DNA from: Clostridiales bacterium CCNA10
Lineage (GTDB): Bacteria > Bacillota > Clostridia > Oscillospirales > Oscillospiraceae
Assembly: GCA_003573975.1 (NCBI GenBank)
Contig: AP018533.1
Span: forward strand, 3,348,319 to 3,412,318
DNA length: 64,000 nucleotides
Direction of reading: 5' to 3'
Positions 15,968-25,380 of this stretch are shown here, in pieces; the stretch's first letter is position 1, and every line of letters begins with the position of its first letter. Position numbers and translations under genes: made by a program. The notes beneath the pieces were generated by a model, which was given only the letters and a program-made list of their open reading frames with translations, was not told the DNA's origin and did no database searches.

Positions 15968-17218
15968 TCATCCGCTTCGCTCCACCGCACCGGCGAAGAA
16001 CCCTTCTGACCGCCGGCTGGCCACAGTGACCGCGAAATACCGTATATCGTCCATAGCGTGGTCGTGTTCCTTCACTACCCGGTCACCGGTGGCCGCGGTG
16101 TCCCATCGGTACAGTCCAAACTCCTGGATGGCGTCCTCACAGGGGGAACAGATCACCAGCTGCCCGGCCCGGAGCAGTTCCGCGGTGCGCCGGATGCCGG
16201 AGAGCACCTCATTTTCCGCCCGGTACACCGTCCAGCCGCGCCGGATCAGCTCCTCCCGGAAGCTGGCCGCCGACGGATCCAGCACCACCCCGCGGATGTC
16301 CCGCCCGCCGGCCAGCCGGGCCAAGTCGTCGGCGTACTCCCCGTCGGTCTGCTGCCGTCCGGTTTTCCGGGAGTCATAGTAAAATTCCGCCGTCCGGTAC
16401 CACACGCCGCCCTTCTGCCCCCACAACCCCATGGAGGTGGGGTTTACCGTCCCATAGTCACAGGAGATGTACCACGGCCCATCCAGACTCTCCGGGACCG
16501 GCTGTACCAGTTCGGGGCCGAAAAAGTCATAGACCAGCCCCTCCGCCGCCGCCCATTCGCCCAGCACGAACCTCCGGTAGAAGGTCCCCCGAAACATGGC
16601 CTTATATCGGGCCAGTACCTCCGGGGACAGCCCGGGGTTGTCCGCCATGGTGAAGGTCAGGTGCAGCGCCCCTTTCTCCTCCGCCTTCCGGATCCACTCC
16701 TGATAGAACCAGTGCCCCGGGCTCTCCGGGTTGCAGGTAAACCACAGCCGGCTCCCCTCTACTGAGCACCGGGCGCAGACCTGTTCCACAAAGGAGCGGG
16801 GCATCAGCACCGCCTCGTCCAGCAGGGCGCCTGCCAGGGTGACGCCCTGGATCAGACCGGCGGCCCGCTCATCCGATCCACCGAACAGGAGAAAGGTATT
16901 TTCCCGCTCTCCCAGCCGCAGGGTGATCTGCCCCCGGGAGAGCCGTTCCGTCCAGGAAAAGCCCAGCGCCCGCAGAACGGGCTGAACCTCAGACCAAAGG
17001 TTCCGCCGCACTGACTGAATGGTCTTGCCGCACAGGGCGAAGCGCCTGCCCTGAAAGGTGAGCGTCGCCCAGCACAGGAAGGACAGCCCCGCACACAGCG
17101 TTTTGCCGCTGCGCACCGCCCCACCGCAGATCAGGGCCTGATGACCGCAGTCGGTGGAACCGGGCCGCCACCAGGTGAGGACCCGCCGCTGCTTGGGGGA
17201 AAAGACCAGCGGCGTCAC
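15968..17218 (-). CDS. Phage terminase large subunit, PBSX family
   Basis: 416 residues of a PBSX-type (Terminase_3/6) packaging motor. Walker A is GGAVRSGKT (about 32-40), Walker B is ALLDEA with the acidic pair near 134-135, and the C-terminal RNase H-like nuclease begins ISCDYGTVNPTSMG with Asp about 254. TerL cuts and pumps DNA into the capsid; PBSX itself packages fragments of host DNA. The ATG overlaps the small-terminase stop. Its 3' end is duplicated downstream as a degenerate fragment. Confidence 0.93.
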   Translation of the reverse strand: MTPLVFSPKQRRVLTWWRPGSTDCGHQALICGGAVRSGKTLCAGLSFLCWATLTFQGRRFALCGKTIQSVRRNLWSEVQPVLRALGFSWTERLSRGQITLRLGERENTFLLFGGSDERAAGLIQGVTLAGALLDEAVLMPRSFVEQVCARCSVEGSRLWFTCNPESPGHWFYQEWIRKAEEKGALHLTFTMADNPGLSPEVLARYKAMFRGTFYRRFVLGEWAAAEGLVYDFFGPELVQPVPESLDGPWYISCDYGTVNPTSMGLWGQKGGVWYRTAEFYYDSRKTGRQQTDGEYADDLARLAGGRDIRGVVLDPSAASFREELIRRGWTVYRAENEVLSGIRRTAELLRAGQLVICSPCEDAIQEFGLYRWDTAATGDRVVKEHDHAMDDIRYFAVTVASRRSEGFFAGAVERSG

Positions 17219-17514
17219 TCCTCCCGGTCCTCCATCCGCCGGAACAGCTGTTCCAGCTGCTCCTCACCGCTGGGTCCGCTCAACTCCAGAAGGCGCTCCA
17301 GCGCTTTCATCCGGTCGGTGAATTTCAGTTCCACCGTCCCCGCCCCGCTGCGCCGGAATTCCGTCAGGGCAGCCAGGTCCAGTCGGCCGATGGACTCCCG
17401 CTCCTCCTCCGGGAGATAGGCCAGCTTTACCGCGTCATTCACCTTGGCGCAGGCCAGCCGCCGCATCTGCTCCAGAAGGATGTCCCGGCTCAGCCGGCTT
17501 TCATGTTTCTTCAC
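17215..17514 (-). CDS. Small terminase-like protein
   Basis: About 99 residues, helical and charged (SRLSRDILLEQMRRLACAK; FTDRMKALERLLELSG), immediately upstream of terL with an ATGA overlap, the position of the DNA-recognition small subunit. No helix-turn-helix is obvious, so the call is positional. GTG 17514 is preferred because AGGAGG precedes it by seven bases; the GTG at 17529 would lie within that ribosome site. Confidence 0.62.
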   Translation of the reverse strand: MKKHESRLSRDILLEQMRRLACAKVNDAVKLAYLPEEERESIGRLDLAALTEFRRSGAGTVELKFTDRMKALERLLELSGPSGEEQLEQLFRRMEDREE

Positions 17515-17529
17515 GCGATCCCTCCTCAC

Positions 17530-17826
17530 CCCTGGCGGGCAGTGGAGGAAAGTTGTACGTTTACGGTCACATTACGAAAATTTTTTAAAATGCCCGGAAA
17601 ATGCCGGCTCGCTTTCCACAAGATCCGGGCGAATGTGGAAAACCAGTTCTGTGACGCGCCGCCTGTGAAATTCCCGCTGGCGGCTTTGTTTTACATTTTT
17701 TTCTAAATGCTTGTGTTATGGTAGAGGGAGCAAAATTTACCGTCCTCTCTGCTTGTATAGAAGCCGTTCGTCCTCCACATCCTGTTTGCACATAGAATAC
17801 AACATCCGGATCGGGAGGTACTTGGC
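17530..17826. other. Divergent intergenic region with TTTCCACA inverted repeat
   Basis: The spacer between the divergent phage module and the carboxypeptidase gene. TTTCCACA (17613-17620) and TGTGGAAA (17634-17641) form a perfect 8-bp inverted repeat 13 bases apart, each close to a DnaA-box-like 9-mer. A-T-rich stretches occur at 17575-17590 and 17690-17706. No near-consensus promoter could be assigned to either gene, and no attachment site or integrase lies here. Confidence 0.5.
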
Positions 17827-18984
17827 ATGAAAAAGAGAATTGTTTCCCTGCTGCTGGCAGCGGCCCTGCTTACAGGCGCGGCATCGGCGGCAGGAGAGGA
17901 GGGTGCAGCGGAGCAGCCGGACCTGGACCTCTCCGCCGCCTCGGCGGTATTGATGGAGAAGGAGACGGGCGCTCTTCTCTATGAAAAGGAGTCCCACCAG
18001 CAGCTGGAGCCCGCCAGCGTGACCAAGGTGATGACCCTGCTGCTCATTATGGAGGACCTGGACAGCGGGCGGCTGTCCAAAAAGGACCTGGTCACGGTCT
18101 CCGCCGCCGCCGCGGGGATGGGCGGTTCCCAGGTCTATTTGAAGGAGGGGGAGCAGCTGTCCGCCGGCGAGCTCATCAAGTGCATCGCGGTGGTCTCAGG
18201 CAACGACGCGGCGGTGGCCATGGCGGAGCACCTGGCCGGCAGCGAGGCCGCCTTCGTGGAGCGGATGAACCGGCGGGCCCAGGAGCTGGGCATGAAGGAC
18301 ACCGCCTTTGTCAACTGCACCGGCCTTCCGGCCGCCGGACACCATAGCTCGGCCTATGACATCGCCCTCATGTCCCGGGAGCTGATCCTGCACCACCCGG
18401 ACATCCGGACGTATACCACCATCTGGATGGACTCCATCCGGGATGGTGCCTTCGGCCTGACCAATACCAACCGTCTGGTGCGCTTTTATCCCGGAGCCAC
18501 GGGGCTGAAGACCGGCTCCACGGACTCCGCCCTCTACTGCCTGTCCGCCACTGCGGAGCGGGACGGCATGGAGCTCATCGCCGTGGTGATGAAGGCCCCC
18601 AGCTCCGCCCACCGCTTTGACGACGCCAAGGCTCTGCTGGACTACGGCTTTTCCGCCTGGTCTCTGGTCAGCGTCTATCCAGATTCCCCTCTGGCCCCCA
18701 TTCCGGTGCTGCTGGGGACCGTGGATCAGATCCAGCCCCAGCTGGCCCGGGACTGCCGCCTGCTGGTCCGGAAGGGGCAGGAGGGGGCGGTGACCACCCG
18801 CCTGACTCTGGCCCAGGATCTGGAGGCCCCGGTGGAGCCTGGACAGACCGTGGGTGAGCTGGAGGTCTCTGTGGATGGTCAGGTGCGGGATACTGTGCCC
18901 ATTCTGGCCGCGCAGGGTGCCGGGCGTCTGACTGTGCCCCGGATTTTCACCCGTCTGCTCCGTCAGCTGCTGATGGCTGGGTAA
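17827..18984 (+). CDS. D-alanyl-D-alanine carboxypeptidase (DacA/DacF type)
   Basis: A 385-residue low-molecular-weight penicillin-binding protein that trims the terminal D-Ala of peptidoglycan stem peptides outside the membrane. There is a signal peptide at 1-22, and the catalytic motifs are S64-V-T-K, S124-G-N and K228-T-G. A C-terminal PBP5-like beta domain and a terminal amphipathic segment (FTRLLRQLLMAG) probably hold it to the membrane. In sporulating clostridia such enzymes can be housekeeping or cortex-specific; the sequence does not decide. ATG 17827 follows GGGAGG. Confidence 0.95.
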   Translation: MKKRIVSLLLAAALLTGAASAAGEEGAAEQPDLDLSAASAVLMEKETGALLYEKESHQQLEPASVTKVMTLLLIMEDLDSGRLSKKDLVTVSAAAAGMGGSQVYLKEGEQLSAGELIKCIAVVSGNDAAVAMAEHLAGSEAAFVERMNRRAQELGMKDTAFVNCTGLPAAGHHSSAYDIALMSRELILHHPDIRTYTTIWMDSIRDGAFGLTNTNRLVRFYPGATGLKTGSTDSALYCLSATAERDGMELIAVVMKAPSSAHRFDDAKALLDYGFSAWSLVSVYPDSPLAPIPVLLGTVDQIQPQLARDCRLLVRKGQEGAVTTRLTLAQDLEAPVEPGQTVGELEVSVDGQVRDTVPILAAQGAGRLTVPRIFTRLLRQLLMAG

Positions 18985-18990
18985 GTCCCC

Positions 18991-19025
18991 GCCGGGGAGG
19001 CGCGGCGTCCCGCGCCCTCCCCGGC
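18991..19025 (+). terminator. Hairpin after the carboxypeptidase gene
   Basis: A 15-bp GC-rich stem (18991-19005 with 19010-19025, one bulge) follows the stop by a few bases. It lacks a long T-run, so termination may be partial. Confidence 0.5.
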
Positions 19026-19084
19026 AGATTTCCAGTTCCGGCGCGTCCCGCCGCCCGGAATCCTGTAATTAACCTCCTTTTGAC

Positions 19085-19113
19085 TTGACGGTCTCCTGTG
19101 CCTGTTGTATAAT
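19085..19113 (+). promoter_or_regulatory. Sigma-A promoter for glgBCDA
   Basis: TTGACG (19085-19090), a 17-base spacer, then TATAAT (19108-19113). Predicted transcription start is near 19120, which rules out the TTG at 19105 as the glgB start and leaves a leader of about 80 bases. Confidence 0.88.
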
Positions 19114-19200
19114 TTATATAAATATCAGGGGAGGTATTTTTGCAAGGTTGTCATTTTCGATGCACCACACTGTGAAATCCATGGGAATGAGGTGATCTCA

Positions 19201-21261
19201 TTGGTCAAATATAATGGAAAACTGTCTGAATACGACCTGTTTTTGGAGTTGGAGGCGTTTTCCGAGGGCAGAAGCTGCCACGCATGGCGCTGCTTTGGCG
19301 CACATCCCTGCCGAAAGGACGGACAGGAGGGCTACCTCTTCCGGGTCTGGGCGCCCAACGCCAGGCAGGTCTGTGTCTTTGGTGATTTTAACGGATGGGA
19401 CGAAAACGCTGCCCCTCTGGAAAAGTTGGAGGGCGGCATCTGGGAGGGCTTTCTGCCCGGCCTGAAGCGCTATGATACATACAAATACGTCATCCACGCC
19501 GCCGACGGAACGGTGACGGCCAAGGCCGATCCATACGCCTTCCATGCTGAGACCCGTCCCGGGAACGCGTCCAAGATCTATGAGCTGGATGAGTATCCCT
19601 GGGGGGATGCCGGCTGGATGGACTACCGGGCCAAAAACCCGCCCTACCGCCGGCCCATGAACATCTACGAATGCCATCTGGGGTCCTGGCGCCGCACCGG
19701 CGAGGGTGAGTTTCTCTCCTACCGGGACACCGCTCGCTATCTGGTGCCCTATGTCAAGGAGATGGGTTACACCCATGTGGAGCTGCTCCCTGTCATGGAG
19801 CACCCCCTGGACGCCTCCTGGGGCTACCAGGTCACCGGCTATTTCGCGGCCACCAGCCGCTTTGGCACGCCCGATGACCTGAAATACCTCATCGACCAGC
19901 TCCACCAGGCCGGGGTAGGCGTCATTCTGGACTGGGTCCCCGCCCACTTCCCCCGGGACGCCTTCGGCCTGTACCACTTCGACGGTACACCCACCTACGA
20001 ATACGCCGACCCCCGGAAGGGGGAGCACCCGGACTGGGGCACCCAGGTGTTTGACCTGGGCCGGAACGAGGTCCGCTCCTTCCTCTTCTCCAACGCCATG
20101 TTCTGGCTGGAGGAGTACCACGCCGACGGGCTGCGGGTGGACGCCGTCTCCTCCATGCTCTACCTGGACTACGGGCGTCAGGACGGGGCCTGGATGCCCA
20201 ACATCCACGGCGGGAATGAGAACCTGGAGGCCATCGAGTTCTTCCAGAAGCTGAACACCACCATCTTCGCGGCCCATCCCGACGTGCTGATGATCGCTGA
20301 GGAGTCCACCGCCTGGCCCAAGGTCACCTACCCTGTGGACGAGGGGGGGCTGGGCTTCAACTTCAAGTGGAACATGGGCTGGATGAACGACATCTGCCAC
20401 TACATCAAGCTGGATCCCTATTTCCGCCAGTTCAACCACCGGGACATCACCTTCTCCCTGATGTACGCCTTCTCGGAAAACTACATCCTGCCCCTGTCCC
20501 ATGACGAGGTCGTCCACATGAAGGGTTCCTTCCTGGGGAAAATGCCCGGGGAGAACAGTGAGAAGTTCGCCGGTGTCCGTGCCTTCTACGCCTATATGCT
20601 CACCCATCCGGGCAAGAAACTGTCCTTCATGGGGGCGGAGCTGGGCCAGTGGAACGAGTGGCATTACGAGTATTCCCTGGACTGGCACCTCCTTCAGTAT
20701 GAGCCCCACCGCCAGATCCATAAATTCTTCCAGGCGGCCAACGCCTTCTACTTAGCGGAGCCCGCCCTCTGGGAGCAGGATGACTCCTGGCAGGGCTTCC
20801 AGTGGCTGTGCGCCGACGACCACACCGCCAACACCGTGGCCTTTCTCCGCTGGGACCGGGAGGGCCGCCCTCTCATCGTGGTGTGCAACTTCTCGCCCAT
20901 CCACCGCAAGGGCTACTATGTGGGCGCGCCCTTCTCGGGCGCCTGGGCCCCGGTGCTCAACACCGACGCGGCGGAGTTCGGCGGCTCCGGCCTGGGGGAC
21001 ACCGCCCCCATCAAAACGATCAGCACCCCCTGTCACGACCAGGAGCAGGCCCTCTCCATCGATCTGCCCCCCATGTCCGTGATGGTCTACCGCTGTATCC
21101 GCCGCAGCCCGGTCCGCAAGAAAAAGGCCGGGGAGAAAGCGCCGGAGAAGAAGAGCTTTCCCAAGACCGGGGCGGGCAAAACTGCCTCCGCAAAAACCGC
21201 AGCCCGCAGATCGAAGGCCGCGGCGCGGCCCGGGCGCAAACCCAAGACCGATCAGGCGTGA
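19201..21261 (+). CDS. glgB: 1,4-alpha-glucan branching enzyme with basic C-terminal tail
   Basis: A GH13 branching enzyme that makes alpha-1,6 branches in glycogen. An N-terminal CBM48 region (VFGDFNGWD) precedes the TIM barrel; the catalytic residues are Asp about 314 in DGLRVDAVSS, Glu about 367 in MIAEES and Asp about 435 in LSHDEVVH. TTG 19201 is the likely start: GAGGTGA lies five bases upstream and the promoter's -10 lies at 19108. From about residue 637 the last 50 residues are Lys/Ala/Arg-rich and low-complexity, histone H1-like, which is unusual for GlgB. First gene of glgBCDA. Confidence 0.95.
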   Translation: MVKYNGKLSEYDLFLELEAFSEGRSCHAWRCFGAHPCRKDGQEGYLFRVWAPNARQVCVFGDFNGWDENAAPLEKLEGGIWEGFLPGLKRYDTYKYVIHAADGTVTAKADPYAFHAETRPGNASKIYELDEYPWGDAGWMDYRAKNPPYRRPMNIYECHLGSWRRTGEGEFLSYRDTARYLVPYVKEMGYTHVELLPVMEHPLDASWGYQVTGYFAATSRFGTPDDLKYLIDQLHQAGVGVILDWVPAHFPRDAFGLYHFDGTPTYEYADPRKGEHPDWGTQVFDLGRNEVRSFLFSNAMFWLEEYHADGLRVDAVSSMLYLDYGRQDGAWMPNIHGGNENLEAIEFFQKLNTTIFAAHPDVLMIAEESTAWPKVTYPVDEGGLGFNFKWNMGWMNDICHYIKLDPYFRQFNHRDITFSLMYAFSENYILPLSHDEVVHMKGSFLGKMPGENSEKFAGVRAFYAYMLTHPGKKLSFMGAELGQWNEWHYEYSLDWHLLQYEPHRQIHKFFQAANAFYLAEPALWEQDDSWQGFQWLCADDHTANTVAFLRWDREGRPLIVVCNFSPIHRKGYYVGAPFSGAWAPVLNTDAAEFGGSGLGDTAPIKTISTPCHDQEQALSIDLPPMSVMVYRCIRRSPVRKKKAGEKAPEKKSFPKTGAGKTASAKTAARRSKAAARPGRKPKTDQA

Positions 21262-21323
21262 ACCTCTCGCCTGTGGTTTTTACCGCGATCCAGCGGTCTA
21301 CAATACATCAGAGGTGAAGGACA

Positions 21324-22538
21324 ATGAAAAAAGAAGTTGTGGCCATGCTGTTGGCGGGCGGACAGGGCAGCCGCCTCTACGCTCTGACCAGCCATGTGGC
21401 CAAGCCCGCCGTCCCCTTCGGCGGGAAGTACCGTATCATCGATTTTCCCCTTTCCAACTGTGTCAACTCCGGCATTGATACCGTGGGTGTGCTGACCCAG
21501 TACCGCCCTCTGGAGCTGAACAGCTATATCGGCTCCGGCCAGCCCTGGGATCTGGACCGGTCCGACGGCGGCGTCCACATCCTGCCCCCCTATATGCGCG
21601 AGGGCGACCAGGGCACCTGGTACAAGGGCACCGCCAACGCGATCTATCAGAATATTGGCTTCCTGGATCTGTATGATCCGGAGTATGTGATCATCCTGTC
21701 CGGCGACCATATCTATAAAATGGACTATACCGATATGCTGGACCTGCATAAGAAGAGCGGCGCGGCCTGCACCATCTCCGTGCTGGAGGTCACTCTGGAG
21801 GAGGCTACCCGCTTCGGCATTATGAACGTGGACGAGAACGACCAGGTCTATGAATTTGAGGAGAAACCCAAGCAGCCCAAGAGCAACCTGGCCTCCATGG
21901 GCATCTATGTGTTCACCTGGTCCAAGCTGCGCCGCTACCTCATCGAGGACGAGGCAAACCCCGACTCCTCCAACGACTTCGGCAAAAATATCATCCCCGC
22001 CATGCTGGGGGCTGGTGAGAAGCTGATGGCCTACCGTTTCCATGGCTATTGGAAGGACGTGGGCACTATCAACTCCCTGTGGGACGCCAACATGGATATG
22101 CTGGCCCCCAACAGCGAAAGCGGTATCAACCTCTATGATACCAGCTGGCCCATCTACGCCCGTACGCCCGTACGCCCACCCCATGTCACCGGCCCCAACG
22201 CCCAGATCTCCCACTCTCTGGTCACCGGCGGCTGCCGGGTGGACGGCTCGGTGGAGAATTCCGTGCTGTTCCACTCGGTCACGGTGGAGGAGGGGGCTGA
22301 CGTCCAGTACTCTATCCTCATGCCTGGCACTGTGGTGAAGAAGGGGGCCGTTGTGGCCTATGCCATCGTGGCGGAAGGTGCGGTCATTGAGGCCGAGGCC
22401 ACCGTGGGCGCGCCGCCCTCGGACGACCCCGACTGGGGGATCGCCGTGGTGGCCGGCGGCATCAACGTGGGCGAAAAGGCCGTAGTCAAGCCCAGCGCCA
22501 TGGTCCGGAAAAATGTGAAGGGAGGTGAGCAGGTATGA
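21324..22538 (+). CDS. glgC: Glucose-1-phosphate adenylyltransferase catalytic subunit
   Basis: 404 residues. It makes ADP-glucose from glucose-1-phosphate and ATP, the committed step of bacterial glycogen synthesis. The nucleotide-binding signature [20 protein letters not shown] is at the N-terminus, [10 protein letters not shown] lies in the catalytic core, and a C-terminal left-handed beta-helix completes the fold. ATG 21324 follows GAGGTGAAGG. Its stop overlaps glgD by four bases, matching the known GlgC-GlgD heterotetramer of Bacillus-type systems. Confidence 0.97.
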   Translation: MKKEVVAMLLAGGQGSRLYALTSHVAKPAVPFGGKYRIIDFPLSNCVNSGIDTVGVLTQYRPLELNSYIGSGQPWDLDRSDGGVHILPPYMREGDQGTWYKGTANAIYQNIGFLDLYDPEYVIILSGDHIYKMDYTDMLDLHKKSGAACTISVLEVTLEEATRFGIMNVDENDQVYEFEEKPKQPKSNLASMGIYVFTWSKLRRYLIEDEANPDSSNDFGKNIIPAMLGAGEKLMAYRFHGYWKDVGTINSLWDANMDMLAPNSESGINLYDTSWPIYARTPVRPPHVTGPNAQISHSLVTGGCRVDGSVENSVLFHSVTVEEGADVQYSILMPGTVVKKGAVVAYAIVAEGAVIEAEATVGAPPSDDPDWGIAVVAGGINVGEKAVVKPSAMVRKNVKGGEQV

Positions 22539-23647
22539 ACGACCTTCACGGGATCGTGTTCGCGTGCCGCTCTGACGCCAATCTGGGCGAGCTGACCCGC
22601 CCCCGCAACACCTGCTCTCTGCCGTTCGGCGGCCGCTACCGCCTGATCGACTTTATGCTGTCCAACTATGTCAACGCCGGTATCACCGACGTGGGCGTTA
22701 TCGTCCACCAGAGCTATCAGTCTCTGCTGGACCATGTGGGTTCCGGCAAGGACTGGGACCTGTCCCGCAAGCACGGCGGCCTGCGGATCCTCCCCCCCTT
22801 TGGCTATGCGGAGCGGGGCGGCGAGTACCGGGGCAACATGGACGCCCTGTCCGGCGTGGCCGACTATCTGGAGAACATCCGTCAGGACTATGTGATCCTG
22901 GCCTGGGGCGATATGGCGGTCAACCTGCCGGTGGCTGAGGTATTCCAGCAGCATCTGGACAGCGGCGCCGATGTGACCATGGTCTGCACCCCCAGTCTGA
23001 AGGGCGCGCCCCGCTTCTCCGAGTATGTGGAGGTGGATGATACCGGCCGGGTGACCGACCTGTCCGTTCATCCCGTCACCGCCGGCAGCACCCTGGAGAG
23101 CCTGGAGATCTACATTCTCTCCAAAAAGCTGCTGCTGGACATGGTGGACTACTGCTCCGCCCACGACATCGTGAATTTCAGCCGCGGCGTCCTTCAGCCC
23201 CGTCTCAGGACCCTGAAGCTGATGTCCTATGTCCACCAGGGCTATGTGGCCCGCTTCCAGTCGGTCAGCGGCTACTTCCAGCGCTCCATGGATCTACTGG
23301 AACCCTCCGTCCGGGATGAGCTGTTCAACCCCGACCGCCCCATCCGCACCAAGGACCGTTCCAACCCCTCCACCTACTACGGCCCCGACTCCCGCTCTGT
23401 CCACTCTCTGGTGGCGGACGGCTGCCTCATCGAGGGCGAGGTGGAAAACTCCATCATCTCCCGGGGCGTCATTATTGAGAAGGGCGCCCGGGTATGCGAC
23501 AGCGTCCTGATGCAGGGCGCCGTGGTCAGAAGCGGCGCTTCCCTGGCCTACGTCATCGCGGATAAGAATGTCACGATCAATCAGGACCGGATGCTCATGG
23601 GCCATCTGACCTATCCTCTGGCCATCGCCAAGGAGTCTGTGGTCTGA
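22535..23647 (+). CDS. glgD: Glucose-1-phosphate adenylyltransferase regulatory subunit
   Basis: 370 residues related to GlgC, but the N-terminal consensus GGGxGxRL is replaced by [16 protein letters not shown] and the substrate Asp/Lys pattern is altered, as in GlgD subunits that modulate rather than catalyse. The beta-helix is present ([16 protein letters not shown]). Overlap with glgC (ATGA) implies a fixed ratio between the subunits. Confidence 0.94.
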   Translation: MNDLHGIVFACRSDANLGELTRPRNTCSLPFGGRYRLIDFMLSNYVNAGITDVGVIVHQSYQSLLDHVGSGKDWDLSRKHGGLRILPPFGYAERGGEYRGNMDALSGVADYLENIRQDYVILAWGDMAVNLPVAEVFQQHLDSGADVTMVCTPSLKGAPRFSEYVEVDDTGRVTDLSVHPVTAGSTLESLEIYILSKKLLLDMVDYCSAHDIVNFSRGVLQPRLRTLKLMSYVHQGYVARFQSVSGYFQRSMDLLEPSVRDELFNPDRPIRTKDRSNPSTYYGPDSRSVHSLVADGCLIEGEVENSIISRGVIIEKGARVCDSVLMQGAVVRSGASLAYVIADKNVTINQDRMLMGHLTYPLAIAKESVV

Positions 23648-23659
23648 TCCTGTGCTCCC

Positions 23660-23693
23660 GCCGGAGCGCCGTGCCGCGGCACGACGCTCCGGC
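23660..23693 (+). other. Strong hairpin between glgD and glgA
   Basis: GCCGGAGCG (23660-23668) and CGCTCCGGC (23685-23693) enclose an inner CGTGC/GCACG stem. No T-run follows. It may attenuate read-through or protect mRNA ends. Confidence 0.6.
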
Positions 23694-23731
23694 TTCCAAC
23701 TCATTTTGTGCTTGCGGAAAGGGGACTTATT

Positions 23732-25168
23732 ATGAAGATCCTGTTTGCCGCCTCTGAGGCGGTTCCCTTTATCAAAACCGGCGGCCTGGCCGATGTGGCC
23801 GGCTCTCTGCCCAAGGCGCTGGCCCAGGCGGGGCATGAGGTCAAGGTCATTCTCCCCCTCTATGAGGGCATTGGGGACCAGTGGCGCAGCCAGATGACCT
23901 TTCTGAAATACTTCAATGTGACCCTCTCCTGGCGTCAGGTCTACTGCGGCCTGTTCCAGCTGGAGCGGGAGGGTGTCACCTACTGGTTCGTGGACAACGA
24001 ATACTACTTCAAACGCTGGCAGATCTACGGCCACTTCGATGACTGCGAACGCTTCGCCTACTTTTCCCGCGCGGTTGTGGAGACGCCGGGCCAGCTGGAC
24101 TGGTCCCCGGACATCATCCACTGCAACGACTGGCAGACCGCATTGATCCCCGTCTATCTGCTGGAGGATAAATACCGCACTCCCCAGCTGAACCACGTCA
24201 AGACCGTGTTCACCATCCACAATGTGGAGTACCAGGGCCGCTATGGCGATCAGGTGCTGGAGGATGTGATTGGCCTGGGCCGCAACTACTTCAACGAGGG
24301 GATGCTGGCCCACCAGGGGGACGTGAATCTGATGAAGGGCGCCATTATGGCCTCCACTTATGTCACCACAGTCTCGCCCACCTACGCCCAGGAGCTGCGC
24401 CTGCCTTTCTACGCCCACGGCATGGACGGTGTTATCAACCAGCAGAGCGGCAAGCTCCAGGGGATCCTGAACGGCATTGATATGGCCCTGTATGATCCCG
24501 CGGTCATGCCCGGCTTGGCCGCCAACTTCACCCCTGCGGCCCCCGCCAAGGGCAAGACCGCCTGTAAGCTGGCCCTCCAACGGAAGGTGGGCCTGCGTGA
24601 GGACGAGTCCGCCCCCATCATCGCCTGCGTCTCCCGCCTGGTGGGGCACAAGGGTTTTTCTCTGGTCACGGACGTCCTCCATCAGATCATGGAGATGGAT
24701 GTGCAGATGGTGGTGCTGGGTACCGGCGACTGGCAGTATGAGGAGGCATTTCGAAATGCCCAGCGTCAGTATCCCGGCCGCTTCTCCGCACAGATCACCT
24801 ACTCCGGCCCCCTGTCCAACATGATCTACGCCGGTGCGGATCTGTTCCTCATGCCCTCCGTCAGTGAGCCCTGCGGTCTGAGCCAGATGATCGCCATGCG
24901 CTTCGGCACCGTCCCCATCGTCCGGGAGACCGGCGGGCTGAAGGACACTGTCCTGCCCTACAATAAGTTTACCGGCGAGGGCCGGGGCTTCACCTTCTCT
25001 GACGTCAATGCCGGGGATATGCTCTGGGTCATCCGGGAGGCGGTGGACCTCTACTACAACGACAAGGAGGCCTGGCGCGGCCTCCAGAAGGCCGGCATGA
25101 CCGCCGACTTCAGCTGGGACCACTCCGCCCAGGAGTATCTGGACATCTATCAGCGCATCTCTGGCTGA
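23732..25168 (+). CDS. glgA: Glycogen synthase (ADP-glucose type, GT5)
   Basis: 478 residues of a GT5 glucosyltransferase that extends alpha-1,4 glucan from ADP-glucose. The N-terminal KTGGLADV box (K15) binds ADP-glucose, and the C-terminal Rossmann domain has PSVSEPCGLSQMIAMRFG. ATG 23732 is supported by GAAAGGGGA upstream. The gene closes glgBCDA; a terminator follows. Confidence 0.97.
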   Translation: MKILFAASEAVPFIKTGGLADVAGSLPKALAQAGHEVKVILPLYEGIGDQWRSQMTFLKYFNVTLSWRQVYCGLFQLEREGVTYWFVDNEYYFKRWQIYGHFDDCERFAYFSRAVVETPGQLDWSPDIIHCNDWQTALIPVYLLEDKYRTPQLNHVKTVFTIHNVEYQGRYGDQVLEDVIGLGRNYFNEGMLAHQGDVNLMKGAIMASTYVTTVSPTYAQELRLPFYAHGMDGVINQQSGKLQGILNGIDMALYDPAVMPGLAANFTPAAPAKGKTACKLALQRKVGLREDESAPIIACVSRLVGHKGFSLVTDVLHQIMEMDVQMVVLGTGDWQYEEAFRNAQRQYPGRFSAQITYSGPLSNMIYAGADLFLMPSVSEPCGLSQMIAMRFGTVPIVRETGGLKDTVLPYNKFTGEGRGFTFSDVNAGDMLWVIREAVDLYYNDKEAWRGLQKAGMTADFSWDHSAQEYLDIYQRISG

Positions 25169-25191
25169 GCCCGGACAGTCCCGCAGCCACA

Positions 25192-25224
25192 GAGCCCTCC
25201 GCCCCAGGCGGAGGGCTCGATTTT
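25192..25224 (+). terminator. Terminator after glgA
   Basis: GAGCCCTCCGCC (25192-25203) pairs perfectly with 25207-25218, followed by GATTTTCC. Confidence 0.85.
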
Positions 25225-25380
25225 CCTCAAAACGGCCGGTTTCAGGGCATTCAGCGCCTGCTAGAGACAGAATTGCCGTCCTCTTTCCGCTTAGGCAGCT
25301 GCTTGCCCTTCTGGGCAAAAAACGGGGCAAAAAAGTGTGGAAAACAGTGGATATTCCCTGGATTTGCACCGTTCTTCGCA

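Noticed and set aside
15669-15971. N-terminal extension of the portal gene to the ATG overlapping the terL stop
   Set aside because: The frame is open, but the segment covers the hairpin cassette and the terL remnant in another frame; a good ribosome site favours TTG 15668.
17530-17826. Phage attachment site or origin
   Set aside because: No direct repeat matching the other end of the module and no integrase; the inverted repeat is short.
19105-19200. Upstream start of glgB at TTG 19105
   Set aside because: This codon lies within the -10 region of the promoter; the transcript would start after it.
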